39,921 nt of DNA from positions 1-39,921 of the forward strand of contig NZ_JANIOA010000041.1 of assembly GCF_025175675.1 (NCBI RefSeq). Reading direction: 5' to 3'. The DNA is from Sedimenticola hydrogenitrophicus. GTDB taxonomy: Bacteria > Pseudomonadota > Gammaproteobacteria > Chromatiales > Chromatiaceae. The position numbers and the translations under genes were made by a program. Below, piece by piece: positions 1 to 9,539 of the stretch; position 1 is the first letter of the stretch, and each line of letters begins with the position of its first letter. The notes under the pieces were generated by a model that did no database searches, was not told where the DNA came from, and saw only the letters and a list, made by a program, of their open reading frames with translations.

Positions 1-3000
1 GGCGGCACCGACACCGCGACGGTCACCGTCAGCGTCGGCGCGGTTAACGACGCACCGCTGGCCGTCAATGACGGCCCGGTCGCCGTGACCGAAGACAGCG
101 CCGCCAGCGGCAACGTCCTGACCAACGACAGCGACCCGGAAAGCGATGCCTTGAGCGTAACCCAGTTCACCGTCGCCGGTGATGCCACCGTCTACAGCGC
201 CGGCAGTGCCGCCACCATCGCCGGTGTCGGCAGCCTGCTGATCAATGCCAACGGCAGCTTCACCTTTACCCCGGCCGCCAACTACAACGGTCCGGTACCG
301 ACGGCCACCTACACCCTCACCGATGGCGACCTGACCGACAGCGCCGAACTGAGTTTTGCCGACGTCAGCCCGCTCAACGACGCGCCTACCGGTACCGATG
401 GTGTCATCAGCCTCAACGAGGACACCAGCCACAGCTTCAGCGCTGCCGATTTCGGCTTTGCTGATATTGATAGCGGCGATGCCCTTCAGGCGGTACGCAT
501 TGACAGCCTGCCCGGGGCCGGTTCACTCCAACTGAACGGCACCGCGTTAAACGCTGGCCAAGTCATTGCCCTGGCCGACCTTAACAACATGACGTTCGCG
601 CCTGCGCAGGACGCCAGTGGCGACAACTACAGCGCCCTGACCTTCTCGGTGAGTGATCAGGCCGGTCAGTTCGCTATCACGCCCAGCACCCTCACCTTCG
701 ATGTGACGCCTGTGGCCGATGCGCCCATCGTCACCATTGAACTGGGCGAAGCCAACATCAGCACCACGACCATCGACACCGCTAACGTCACGGCTACCGA
801 CCAAGGCTTCACCGTCAGCGCCATCAATCTCGATGGTACTTCAGGAGGGTTCTCAATCAACAGCAACCCCATAGGCTTCGGGGTTACTGGAGCAGCCTCC
901 GGCGCCAGCAGCGAAATTGGCGAACTAAATGGCCAATCGGAACGTATTGTGGTGGACTTCGATGCTCCGGTATCAAGTGTCGACGTACGCTTCGCCTGGC
1001 TGCATAGTGGCGAAAGAGCAACATATAGCCTGTTCGACAGCGCCGGTAACCCAATCGGGACTGGCACGGTTGCTGGCTTCACCGACGCCGTCGATCCAGC
1101 CATCACGCTGACCAGCAGCACCGGCGCAGCGATCAGCCGTGTCGAATTCAGTGTGCCGACGGATAACGCCAGCACGGGTGATGACTACCTGATCAACTCG
1201 ATCGAGTTTGTCTCCAGCATCGACTATCCGTTGACCATCACGGCTACACCGACGGACATCGATTACTCCGAGTCGATTGCCAGCATCACGGTCAAGGTCC
1301 CCACTGGTGCCACCCTATCCGCCGGTACAGATAATGGTGGCGACACCTGGACGCTGCCCCTTGAAACAGTGGGCACTTATAATGTAGCGATTGATCCCGA
1401 GACGAAGGCTGTCACCATCACCGGCTTGGAGATGACTGTCCCAGGCAACCCGGTTGGCGAACTGAGCGTGACCGTGATGGCCACGGCTCAAGACGGTACC
1501 GACACCGAGTCGACCGCCACGACCATCACGATTGGTGATACGGGCGCTCCTGAAACCAGCGATGTAGCCGTTGTCGGAAATGAGGATTCTGGTCCCATTG
1601 CCATCATCCTGAGTGCGACCGATGACGCCAGCAGCATTGCCAACTTCACTATTACCAGCCTGCCGGCGAACGGCACACTGATCTACAGCGGCCAGGAGGT
1701 TCTGATTGGCCAAGCCATTCCGGCTATAGGCAATCAGGCCAGTCTGAGCTTCACACCGAACACCGACTGGAATGGTAATAACGACTTCCAGTACCTATCG
1801 AGCGATGTCGCCGGCAACGTGGATCAAACGCCGGCTACCGTTTCCATCCTGATCAACGCGGTCAACGACGCGCCGATCAATCAATTACCGGCTGGCTACT
1901 CCACCAATGAAGACACCGTGCTCAAGCTGAGTGGACTCTCGGTAAGCGATGTGGACGTCACCTCGGGGCTCATCTCGGTAACCCTGGCGGTAGCCAGCGG
2001 CACGCTGAGCGCGGCAAATGCCAGCGGCGTCGAAGTGGCCGGTTCGGGTACTGGCAGCATCGTGCTGAGCGGCACGCTTGATGACATCAACGCCTACCTG
2101 GCTGCACCCGCCAGCCAGCCAAGCTACCTGCCAGTGGCGGACGCCAGCGGCACGGTCTCGTTGACCATGACCAGCAACGATGGCGGCAATACCGGATTAG
2201 GCGGCGAGCTGACCGATATCGATTCGATCAACATCACCATCAACCCGGTAGCCGATGCGGTTCCGGGCAGCGATGTATCGGTGGTAATTGGTGCTCCTAT
2301 AGTCAACACGATTGATGTCAGCACGAGCAGCGGCGGACTTGCTGGCCAATCAAGCTACACATTCCCGAGCGGCATCACCCTTTCCACAGGTAACTCCGAT
2401 ACGCCTTTCAGCTGGACAAATGGTAGCAAGCTGGCAGTTTCGTCCGGCAGTGGCGATAACCGAATTGAAGGTTCTGACACCATCACGATGACCTTCCCCT
2501 CCGGAATGCAGTACATGTCCCTGCGCCTCAAGAACGCGGGCGATGACTCTGTACTGATCTGCAGTAATCTCGAAGTCGGCGACCTTCCCAGCGCAAGCGG
2601 GACCATTACGGGAGTTATCAGCTCGACCGGGGGCCCAGTCTCGACCGATACGCTACATGTCGAGCTAGAGCTTGAAGTCAACGGCGACAGCGCCAACCCC
2701 GTGATAATGATCGGTCAAGTGACCGGCAATAACTGGACGGTTTCCTACAGCGACATTACAGGAACCATTACCAAGGCAACCGTTGTGTCGCACATCAACG
2801 GCAGCGTGTTCAACCAAGGTGGCAATACCTCCGCAGACTTTTCTTATTCGATCAGTTCGGACATGCAGAGTTTGTCGATTGCTCAAGATACTTCCAACCC
2901 TTTCAATCAGGGTCAAAACGGCTTCCAGATCGAATACATCGATGTAAATGCCAGCCCAACCGGCCTGACCAGCTACAGCTACCCGGTGGACATCTTTGCC

Positions 3001-3792
3001 GCAGTTCAGGATACGGTTGGAACGCCCGAGTCTTTCACCAGCCTGGCGCTCAGTGATCTTCCAGCAGGTTCGACCATCAGCGTGGTACATGCTGATGGCA
3101 GCTACGAGGAAATTGCTCCCAACGCTCAGGGTGAGTATGACTTGAGCGCCTACACTTCACTGCTGAGCACGCCGACAACCGAATCGGGCACCGACAAGCT
3201 CTTTCTGGTCACCACCTCGGAACTGCCCAGCGGTTTCGCCCCGACCATGACTTTTGAAGTAAGTGACGGCCCCTTGAGCACAGCCAAAACGATTATCGGC
3301 GGGTCCGACGACTCGATCTTCACCGGCGGTTCCGGCAACGACTACATCAGCGGCGGAGCAGGCAATGACACGCTGGACGGTGGAACCGGTGACGATATCC
3401 TGATCGGTGGAGCGGGTGATGACCTTCTTATCGGCGGGTTGGGCTCCGATACCTTTAAATGGAATGCAGGTGACGAGGGCGATACCATAACGCCAGCTGT
3501 CGATGCCGTCAGGGGTTTTGGCTCTGGTGCTGATGTGTTGCACTTGGGGGATCTGCTGGTCGGGGAGCATGACGGTAGCGGCACCGATGCCATCAACCTG
3601 GATCAGTATCTGCACTTCAGTTATGACGGTAGTACCGGCAATACCACCATTGATGTGAGTACCACGGGCGATGTGGCCAACAGTAGCAACCAGAAAATCA
3701 TTATGGAAGGGGTGAATCTGACCAGCCTGGGTAACACGGATACGGAAATTATTCAGAACCTGTTGGCCAATGACCAGTTAATTACCGATTGA
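1..3792 (+). CDS. Giant VCBS/cadherin-like repeat adhesin with RTX C-terminus, 5'-truncated by window edge
   Basis: The frame is open from base 1, so this is the C-terminal 1263 residues of a larger secreted surface protein. Tandem immunoglobulin/cadherin-like repeats are marked by V-N-D-A-P linkers (near nt 46, 373 and 1860) and N-E-D-T/S motifs. Near nt 3298-3450 there is a glycine/aspartate-rich RTX block with GGxGNDx nonapeptides, which bind calcium after export. The last ~110 residues (from SDTFKW to the end) resemble the C-terminal target domain of VCA0849-type type I secretion substrates. Such proteins are exported in one step through an ABC transporter, a membrane fusion protein and a TolC-like channel, and serve in attachment or biofilm formation. 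The TolC-family gene 1.2 kb downstream fits this. The stretch about nt 2280-2990 is less repeat-like and contains a cysteine, which is uncommon in such adhesins. The ligand is unknown. Confidence 0.9.
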   Translation, partial: GGTDTATVTVSVGAVNDAPLAVNDGPVAVTEDSAASGNVLTNDSDPESDALSVTQFTVAGDATVYSAGSAATIAGVGSLLINANGSFTFTPAANYNGPVPTATYTLTDGDLTDSAELSFADVSPLNDAPTGTDGVISLNEDTSHSFSAADFGFADIDSGDALQAVRIDSLPGAGSLQLNGTALNAGQVIALADLNNMTFAPAQDASGDNYSALTFSVSDQAGQFAITPSTLTFDVTPVADAPIVTIELGEANISTTTIDTANVTATDQGFTVSAINLDGTSGGFSINSNPIGFGVTGAASGASSEIGELNGQSERIVVDFDAPVSSVDVRFAWLHSGERATYSLFDSAGNPIGTGTVAGFTDAVDPAITLTSSTGAAISRVEFSVPTDNASTGDDYLINSIEFVSSIDYPLTITATPTDIDYSESIASITVKVPTGATLSAGTDNGGDTWTLPLETVGTYNVAIDPETKAVTITGLEMTVPGNPVGELSVTVMATAQDGTDTESTATTITIGDTGAPETSDVAVVGNEDSGPIAIILSATDDASSIANFTITSLPANGTLIYSGQEVLIGQAIPAIGNQASLSFTPNTDWNGNNDFQYLSSDVAGNVDQTPATVSILINAVNDAPINQLPAGYSTNEDTVLKLSGLSVSDVDVTSGLISVTLAVASGTLSAANASGVEVAGSGTGSIVLSGTLDDINAYLAAPASQPSYLPVADASGTVSLTMTSNDGGNTGLGGELTDIDSINITINPVADAVPGSDVSVVIGAPIVNTIDVSTSSGGLAGQSSYTFPSGITLSTGNSDTPFSWTNGSKLAVSSGSGDNRIEGSDTITMTFPSGMQYMSLRLKNAGDDSVLICSNLEVGDLPSASGTITGVISSTGGPVSTDTLHVELELEVNGDSANPVIMIGQVTGNNWTVSYSDITGTITKATVVSHINGSVFNQGGNTSADFSYSISSDMQSLSIAQDTSNPFNQGQNGFQIEYIDVNASPTGLTSYSYPVDIFAAVQDTVGTPESFTSLALSDLPAGSTISVVHADGSYEEIAPNAQGEYDLSAYTSLLSTPTTESGTDKLFLVTTSELPSGFAPTMTFEVSDGPLSTAKTIIGGSDDSIFTGGSGNDYISGGAGNDTLDGGTGDDILIGGAGDDLLIGGLGSDTFKWNAGDEGDTITPAVDAVRGFGSGADVLHLGDLLVGEHDGSGTDAINLDQYLHFSYDGSTGNTTIDVSTTGDVANSSNQKIIMEGVNLTSLGNTDTEIIQNLLANDQLITD

Positions 3793-3843
3793 GGGTGGTT
3801 TTCGAATAATCCATCACCGGTGAGTAGACACCACTAGTTACTG

Positions 3844-3877
3844 GGCACGGAACCTTCGCCGGTTCCGTGCCTTTCGT
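3844..3877 (+). terminator. Rho-independent terminator of the adhesin gene
   Basis: A perfect 11-bp stem (GGCACGGAACC at 3844-3854, GGTTCCGTGCC at 3861-3871) with a 6-base loop is followed by a T-rich tail. It lies about 50 bases after the adhesin stop codon, as expected for an intrinsic terminator. Confidence 0.8.
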
Positions 3878-5033
3878 TGTACCCCCAGTACTTTTGAGGG
3901 AGAGGATAAAAGCAACGTCACTGCTGTCCCATAAATTCCCTCTCCCTCAGGGCGAGGGTTTGGGTGGGCGTTTCCATACCGACAATTACTACGTAATTTG
4001 AAAAGTTATTTAACATCAATCACCTGAGATCATTCTAGACATTTATTAATGGGACCGCAGTGAAGTAACGTAATTTGTTTTCTGGTTTCGCTGTTGATTG
4101 GATTTCGCTGTCTTGTCTGTGACATGGTTCATGTTTTCGGACTGGATTGACGGGAGGTCCTGGATAAGCCGGTTTACCGGTTTTTCCAACTTATGCGCAA
4201 ACAACTGACAAATACAAATGCAGGTATAAAAAATTGGTTGAGCGAGCGAGAAACATGCTACGGCGGCTGTTCGCGGTTTTCATTGGTGATGTTCCTGCTG
4301 AAGATGCCCGTTGTGAGTACATCTGTTCCAGGGATTGCACTTCCGAAATGTATGAGAATTGTAAAAAGCGAAGGGATTATCAGGAATTGCGGCGGGATAA
4401 TTGAATACCATGGCCTTGATGAAGCCGTCATTCCATCAACCCGGCGAGCAAGCTCAATTCCATCCCGGATTCCACTTTTCCCTGGTTGTGCTGGCAGGGT
4501 CTGGAGTCTGTGCGCACATTCGGTTGTTATTGCGGGAGATGTAGATCCAGAAGCAGGATTCGTGGCAAAACCACTCCTACAGGTGGTGGATTTGCCATGT
4601 GGGTGTGTGGGCAGGTAGGGGGGGCGGAGTCAAGCCACGTCATGTTGGAGTAACCGGGTGATAGGTTGGCTGGCTTATACACGTGGACAACTTTGTTGGT
4701 TCCTCCCGCGCTATAAACTGTCGGGCTACGCCTTCGGCTAACACGACCTACGGCCGTTGAGGTACCGTACGTCGTATTAGGTAGGGGTCGGAGTCAAGCC
4801 ATTCCACGGCAGAACGCTCGGGCGGAATGCTGGCTGGCTTGACTTCGACCCCTGATGGCCCAACCCATCGGCCGCTCCGGTCAACCGATTATGAGTCCAT
4901 ATTCTTATCCATATATCTGTTTTATTTATAATTTTGTGCGAATCGATGGATTGGTGTTTGTGTAGCTATCGCCATCTCTGATAGAATTCCGCAACTTTTT
5001 CTGTGACAAGGATCATGTTTTCGGAACCTAATC
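3878..5033. other. Long intergenic region rich in repeats, no convincing gene
   Basis: I see no supported gene in these 1.15 kb. It holds an inverted repeat of GAGGGAGAGG type (about 3896-3951), a hairpin around 4562-4598 (TGGCAAAACCACT against its near-complement), a half copy of the GGAGTCAA palindrome at 4617-4636 and a full copy at 4783-4853. Two copies of a 26-base motif lie at 4116-4141 and 5000-5025. The part just before the TolC gene (about 4900-5000) is AT-rich and probably contains its promoter. An open frame at 4193-4618 has no recognisable domain or ribosome binding site and runs through the repeats. Confidence 0.6.
4783..4853. repeat. GGAGTCAA-type palindromic repeat, copy 1
   Basis: A 71-bp element with inverted ends: AGGGGTCGGAGTCAAGCC on the left and GGCTTGACTTCGACCCCT on the right. 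Related palindromes occur at 6537-6608, 6828-6905 and 21161-21237, and a decayed half copy at 4617-4636. The size and form suit a REP/MITE-like non-autonomous repeat; no transposase is nearby. Confidence 0.8.
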
Positions 5034-6488
5034 ATGAATAATAAGAAAACGCTCAATCTCGTCCTTGTGGCCTCACTCTGGGCTATTCCCTACTCCCTGG
5101 TATCTGCAACCACCCTGGAAGACGCAATACGTCAGGCGCTGAGCAGCAACCCCGATGTGCGTGTCGAAACCAACGAACTGCTCTCGCGTACCGAGGAGGT
5201 GCAGCAGGCGCGGGCCGGTTATCTGCCTACCATGGATATCACGGCGGGCTTCGGGTATGAGCGCAGCGATAACAGTTCGACACGCGCGGCCGGGTTTGAT
5301 GATCGCAGTCTGACGCGCAAGGAGGCGGCTATCAATCTCCAGCAGATGCTGTTCGACGGCTACGCCACCGACAGCGAGGTGGCGCGCCAGAGCGCCCGCC
5401 GGGCATCGGCCGGTTACCGGGTGGAAGGGGTCAGTCAGAACAAGGCATTGGAGACCGTCAGCGCCTATCTGGCCGTCCTGCGCCAGCAGCGGTTTGTCGA
5501 GCTGTCGGGAGAGAACCTTGAGGCCCACAAACGGATTTATGATCAGGTAAGACTGCGCAGTGAGGCCGGTATCGGGCGCAGTTCCGATCTCGAACAGGTG
5601 CGCGGCCGGCGTGCCTCGGCCGATGCCAGCCGGCTGGCGGACCTGGCCAATCTCAGGGATGCGGAATCGACCTACCTGACCCTGGTGGGTGATCTGCCGC
5701 GGGATTTGGAGCCGGTCCCATCGCAGCAGTCCCGCTTGCCGGACAGCCTTGATGCGGCGATAGAGGCGGCGTTGGCGAAACACCCCACACTGCGTTCGGC
5801 CCAGGAGGATGTCCATTCGGCTGTCGCCCAGAGGGCGGCGGCTGACAACTCCTTCTATCCCCATTTCAACCTGGAGGTCGGCAGCACCTGGGGTGAGGAT
5901 CAGGATGGTGTTACGGGTGTTGATAAAGATGTCACGGCCATGGTCCGGATGCGCTATAACCTGTTTTCCGGGGGGCGGGACAAGGCGCGCCAGCGACAGA
6001 CCGCCCATTTGATCAACGAGGCCAAGGAGGTCCGCAACCGGACCTATCGCCAGGTGGTTGAGAGCCTGCGTCTCTCCTGGACCGCTTACGAGGCGACCCA
6101 GGCGCAGTTGGTTTCCCTGAATCAGCACCTGATCTCCAGCGAGAATACCCGCGACGCCTACATCCAGCAGTTCAATATCGGCAAGCGCACCCTGATCGAT
6201 CTGTTGAACACCGAGAACGAGGTGTTCGAGGCGAAGCGGGCCTATGCTGAAGCGCTGTCGGATCTGCTCAATGCCCAGTACCGTATTCTGGTGGGGATGG
6301 GGCAGTTGCTTGACACGATCAATGTGCCGGTGCCGCAAGGGCCGGGTACCGGCGATGAGGGTCTCAAGCCCTATGCCGAGATCGCGCCGAAAACCGTACT
6401 GGCGAGCGATTTTATCGCCGACAAGCAAGAGCATGGCGGACCGGGTGCGTCCGGCACGACAACGGATGGCGAGAAAAAAAATAACTGA
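5034..6488 (+). CDS. TolC-family outer-membrane channel protein of type I secretion
   Basis: The 484-residue product matches the TolC/OEP family in length and pattern. It has an N-terminal signal peptide (hydrophobic from about residue 8, likely cleaved near the S-A-T at 24-26), then TLEDAIRQALSSNPDV, typical of the start of the mature protein, and two coiled OEP repeats. The second contains the RTLIDLLNTENEVFEAKRAYAEAL stretch that is nearly diagnostic. The trimer forms an outer-membrane barrel with a periplasmic tunnel that docks an ABC transporter/adaptor complex. It lies downstream of the RTX adhesin, suggesting a LapE/AggA-like role in adhesin export, but no ABC or HlyD-type gene is in this window. 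The tail after about residue 430 is polar and probably disordered. The ribosome binding site at 5034 is weak, and an overlapping 8-codon reading frame at 5015-5041 could couple translation. Confidence 0.9.
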   Translation: MNNKKTLNLVLVASLWAIPYSLVSATTLEDAIRQALSSNPDVRVETNELLSRTEEVQQARAGYLPTMDITAGFGYERSDNSSTRAAGFDDRSLTRKEAAINLQQMLFDGYATDSEVARQSARRASAGYRVEGVSQNKALETVSAYLAVLRQQRFVELSGENLEAHKRIYDQVRLRSEAGIGRSSDLEQVRGRRASADASRLADLANLRDAESTYLTLVGDLPRDLEPVPSQQSRLPDSLDAAIEAALAKHPTLRSAQEDVHSAVAQRAAADNSFYPHFNLEVGSTWGEDQDGVTGVDKDVTAMVRMRYNLFSGGRDKARQRQTAHLINEAKEVRNRTYRQVVESLRLSWTAYEATQAQLVSLNQHLISSENTRDAYIQQFNIGKRTLIDLLNTENEVFEAKRAYAEALSDLLNAQYRILVGMGQLLDTINVPVPQGPGTGDEGLKPYAEIAPKTVLASDFIADKQEHGGPGASGTTTDGEKKNN

Positions 6489-6536
6489 TATGGATTGGGC
6501 TCATTTCCGGCTTATTCCAATTACGCCGTAGCAAGT

Positions 6537-6608
6537 AGGGGGTCGGAGTCAAGCCACGCCATGGCAGAGCGAATGGTTGAAAGGCCGGGTGGCTTGACTC
6601 CGACCCCT
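6537..6608. repeat. GGAGTCAA-type palindromic repeat, copy 2
   Basis: A 72-bp element with inverted ends AGGGGGTCGGAGTCAAGCC and GGCTTGACTCCGACCCCT. It is the closest relative of the copy at 4783-4853; the two flank the TolC-family gene. Confidence 0.8.
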
Positions 6609-6827
6609 GAGGATCCCGCGAAAACCATTCACGTCAGAGGCACTCCTACGGCACCGACCCCTGAGGGTTTGCACTCTCCCAGTGAACCTTTTTCATTGAT
6701 CTCGTTCATATAGCCATACTGCCGACTGCGCTAGACTCACGGGCGTGGTTTGGCATTGTTCTCATTTTCCTGAATAATGCGCAGCAGATTCACCAGGGAA
6801 AGGGCGCCGTTGATGGGTATAAAGCAC

Positions 6828-6905
6828 AGGAGTCGGAGTCAAATTCGCGTGGGATGGGCTGGTTGGTTGCAGCATAGCGATGCTAATTTGACTCCGCTTC
6901 CCCTC
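6828..6905. repeat. GGAGTCAA-type palindromic repeat, copy 3
   Basis: A 78-bp element with ends AGGAGTCGGAGTCAAATT and AATTTGACTCCGCTTCCCCT. It belongs to the AAATT subtype shared with the copy at 21161-21237, whereas copies 1 and 2 have AAGCC. Confidence 0.75.
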
Positions 6906-7022
6906 CTGAGATCCATTTGGGCCCCCAAATAAGATGTAATAACTACTATAAGAAATGGATAGGGCACTGAATCCTTGCCTGGATCGGTACGGCTTGGGTT
7001 GATATTTCCATAAGGACTTCAA

Positions 7023-9245
7023 ATGGTTAGCATCACAACCAACCTTCCTGAAAATGATGCGCTGGATGAGCGGGACATCCGTGTGTGGCTGGCGGGCCTG
7101 GCGGTCAAGCGCAGTGCGGCAGAGATGGAAAAGCTGCACGAGGCGTGCGATCTCGCCTTTGAGATTCACCGCGAGGGTGTCGAGGTCACCGGCGAGACGA
7201 CGCTGCGCCACGCCCTTGCCGTGGCCGAGATCCTGGCCGAGATGGATCTGGACTGGGAGACCCTGGCGGCGGCCATTCTGCACGATGTGTTGCCGGGTGA
7301 TCAGGTCAATCTGCAGCGGCTGGAAAAGCAGTTCGGCAAAAGCGTCGCGCGCATGGTAAGTGACATGGCGCGGATCGGTTTTGTCTCCCGCGACCGGGCG
7401 GCCAGTCAGCATGACAAGGAGCTGGCGCATACCGAAAACCTGCGCCGCATGCTGCTCAGTATCGCCGATGATATCCGCGTGGTCCTGATCGTGCTCGCCG
7501 AGCGGTTGCATGTGATGCGTATCCTGAAAGCGCTTCCCGAGGCGATGCGGGTCAAGGAGGCGCGCGAGACCCAGCAGATCTATGCCCCCCTCGCCAACCG
7601 GCTGGGTATCTGGCAGATCAAGTGGGAGCTGGAGGATCTCTGCCTGCGCTATCTGGAGCCGGAGACCTACGTGGATATCGCCAGGAAGCTGGATGGCCGG
7701 CGTGCCGACAGGGAAGAGTATATTGATGATGTCGTCGACATACTGCAGGCCAAGTTTGCCGAGTTGCATATCGACGCCGAAATTACCGGTCGTCCCAAAC
7801 ATATCTACAGCATCTGGAAAAAGATGAAGCGCAAGGCGGTCCCGTTCGAGCAGATTTTCGATCTGCGGGCCGTGCGGGTACTGGTGGACAACGTGGCCGA
7901 CTGTTATGCCGCCATTGGTGTCGTCCATGGGCTGTGGCGGCATATTCCGGGCGAATTTGATGACTATATCGCCACCCCCAAGGCCAACATGTACCGCTCG
8001 ATCCATACCGCGGTGATCGGGCCGGAAGACAAGACCCTGGAGATCCAGATTCGCACCCACGACATGCACGAGCATGCCGAACTCGGGGTGGCGGCCCATT
8101 GGCGCTACAAGGAGGGCGGCAGCAAGGGGGACGCCGAGTTTGAGCGGCGCATCTCGCTGATGCGCAACTGGATCGAGGTCAAGGACGATCCGGCCGGCTC
8201 GGAGGATTTCGTCGACCACCTGAAGAGCGAATTTGAATCGCGCCAGGTCTATGTGCTGACCCCGCAGGGCAAGGTGGTGGAGCTGCCGAAGGGGGCCACC
8301 GCCGTGGATTTCGCCTATGCCATCCACTCCGACGTGGGGCATCGTTGCCGTGGCGCCAAGATCGACGGCAAGATCCGCCCCCTCACCCGTCCGCTGGAGA
8401 GTGGTCAGCTGGTGGAGATCCTGACCGTCAAGGAGGGCGGACCCAGCCGGGACTGGCTCAGTCCCCATCTCGGTTACCTCAAAACCAGCCGGGCGCGCAA
8501 CCGGGTTCGCCAGTGGTTCAAGCAGCAGGATTACGAGCAGCATCTGCATGCCGGCAAGGTCAGCCTGGAGCGTGAGGTCAATCGCCTGGGGGTGCCAAAA
8601 CCGGATCTGGCCATTGCTGTCAAGCGGTTCAATTTCAAGAAAACCGATGACCTGCTGGCCGCCATCGGCCGGGGCGAGGTCTCCCCCATACAGGTGGCCG
8701 GGATGGGCGTGCCGCACGAGTTGCCGGTACGGACACCGACACAGGTTGAACCGGTTCCCCAGCGCAAACCCGGCCGGCCGAGGAAAAGCGGACGCGGCGA
8801 GGTGATCGTCGAGGGTGTGGGCGATCTCATGACCCACATCGCGCGCTGCTGCAAGCCGGTGCCGAATGACAAGATAGTCGGCTTCATCACCCGCGGTCGC
8901 GGCGTGACAGTGCACCGCAACGACTGCGCCATGATTAGCCACATCGACGGTGATGAGCGTGAACGGCTGATCGATGTGGCCTGGGCGGGCGAGGGCGCCA
9001 CCGGTACCTATCAGGTGGATATCCGGATCACCGCGGCCGATCGCAAGGGGCTGCTGCGGGATATATCGGCCATCCTCACCAACGAAGAGGTGGATGTGCT
9101 CGGGGTCAACACCCAGTCCAACCGTAAGATGGATCGCGCCAATATGCGTTTTACCATTGAAATCAATAATATGCGGCAGTTGAGCCGTCTCCTGGAGAAG
9201 ATCGCCCAATTGCCCGACGTATTGGCGGTCAGGCGTGATGTGTGA
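7023..9245 (+). CDS. relA: RelA, (p)ppGpp synthetase (GTP pyrophosphokinase)
   Basis: At 740 residues this is a full-length RelA/SpoT protein. It transfers pyrophosphate from ATP to GTP/GDP on ribosomes stalled with uncharged tRNA. Domains in order: pseudo-hydrolase HD domain (about 40-190), synthetase domain (about 230-365, with GRPKHIYSIWKKM, FDD at 312-314 and EIQIRT with E340), TGS (about 407-470), helical region, zinc-finger-like domain with paired cysteines at 609-610 and C635, and a C-terminal ACT domain (about 662-738). Assignment to RelA rather than SpoT rests on the synthetase motifs and LAER at 158-161. Some hydrolase residues survive (H63, H87-D88), but the E-D pair SpoT needs is replaced by P-G-D. 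Residue 323 is Met where the family almost always has Gly (NGY in the substrate motif). A PGRPRK basic linker lies at 583-588. Confidence 0.93.
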   Translation: MVSITTNLPENDALDERDIRVWLAGLAVKRSAAEMEKLHEACDLAFEIHREGVEVTGETTLRHALAVAEILAEMDLDWETLAAAILHDVLPGDQVNLQRLEKQFGKSVARMVSDMARIGFVSRDRAASQHDKELAHTENLRRMLLSIADDIRVVLIVLAERLHVMRILKALPEAMRVKEARETQQIYAPLANRLGIWQIKWELEDLCLRYLEPETYVDIARKLDGRRADREEYIDDVVDILQAKFAELHIDAEITGRPKHIYSIWKKMKRKAVPFEQIFDLRAVRVLVDNVADCYAAIGVVHGLWRHIPGEFDDYIATPKANMYRSIHTAVIGPEDKTLEIQIRTHDMHEHAELGVAAHWRYKEGGSKGDAEFERRISLMRNWIEVKDDPAGSEDFVDHLKSEFESRQVYVLTPQGKVVELPKGATAVDFAYAIHSDVGHRCRGAKIDGKIRPLTRPLESGQLVEILTVKEGGPSRDWLSPHLGYLKTSRARNRVRQWFKQQDYEQHLHAGKVSLEREVNRLGVPKPDLAIAVKRFNFKKTDDLLAAIGRGEVSPIQVAGMGVPHELPVRTPTQVEPVPQRKPGRPRKSGRGEVIVEGVGDLMTHIARCCKPVPNDKIVGFITRGRGVTVHRNDCAMISHIDGDERERLIDVAWAGEGATGTYQVDIRITAADRKGLLRDISAILTNEEVDVLGVNTQSNRKMDRANMRFTIEINNMRQLSRLLEKIAQLPDVLAVRRDV

Positions 9246-9539
9246 CGGAATGCGCGGTGCGTGGACGGGTGGAGGGTGCACGGCGCTAACCATCGATAAT
9301 CTTGCCGGCGCGGAATGATAAATTGCCTGTTTCCCCCACCGCAAGGTAAACTAAGCGTTGATTTTGTAAATAGAAAACAGATCCTCTCTGGCGCCTTCGG
9401 TAAATCAGTGCGATTTCTCCATAGATATGTACCGCCCACAGAAGGGCAGTCGGTTATTTCAGAGGGCTGAATTCAAATTTCCTGCGTAGCCTGGCGGCTG
9501 GGCATTGTTTTTTATTGTTTGAAATTATTGGAGTTTTTG

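Larger units (their letters stand above)
6489..7022. other. Intergenic region between TolC gene and relA, palindromic repeats only
   Basis: No gene is supported in these 534 bases. They hold GGAGTCAA palindromes at 6537-6608 and 6828-6905, and a further half site ending in CACCGACCCCTGAGG near 6652-6666. The relA promoter should lie in the last ~120 bases, which are AT-richer. Confidence 0.6.

Noticed and set aside
4193..4618. 141-codon open frame on the plus strand
   Set aside because: No ribosome binding site, no recognisable domain, and it runs through hairpins and a half palindrome in a repeat-rich spacer.
3878..5033. tRNA or other structured RNA gene in the long spacer
   Set aside because: The hairpins found do not form a cloverleaf and lack conserved tRNA bases.
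6762..9344. 860-codon open frame on the minus strand
   Set aside because: It is the reverse shadow of relA, whose domains and motifs are complete on the plus strand; the shadow protein has no family features.
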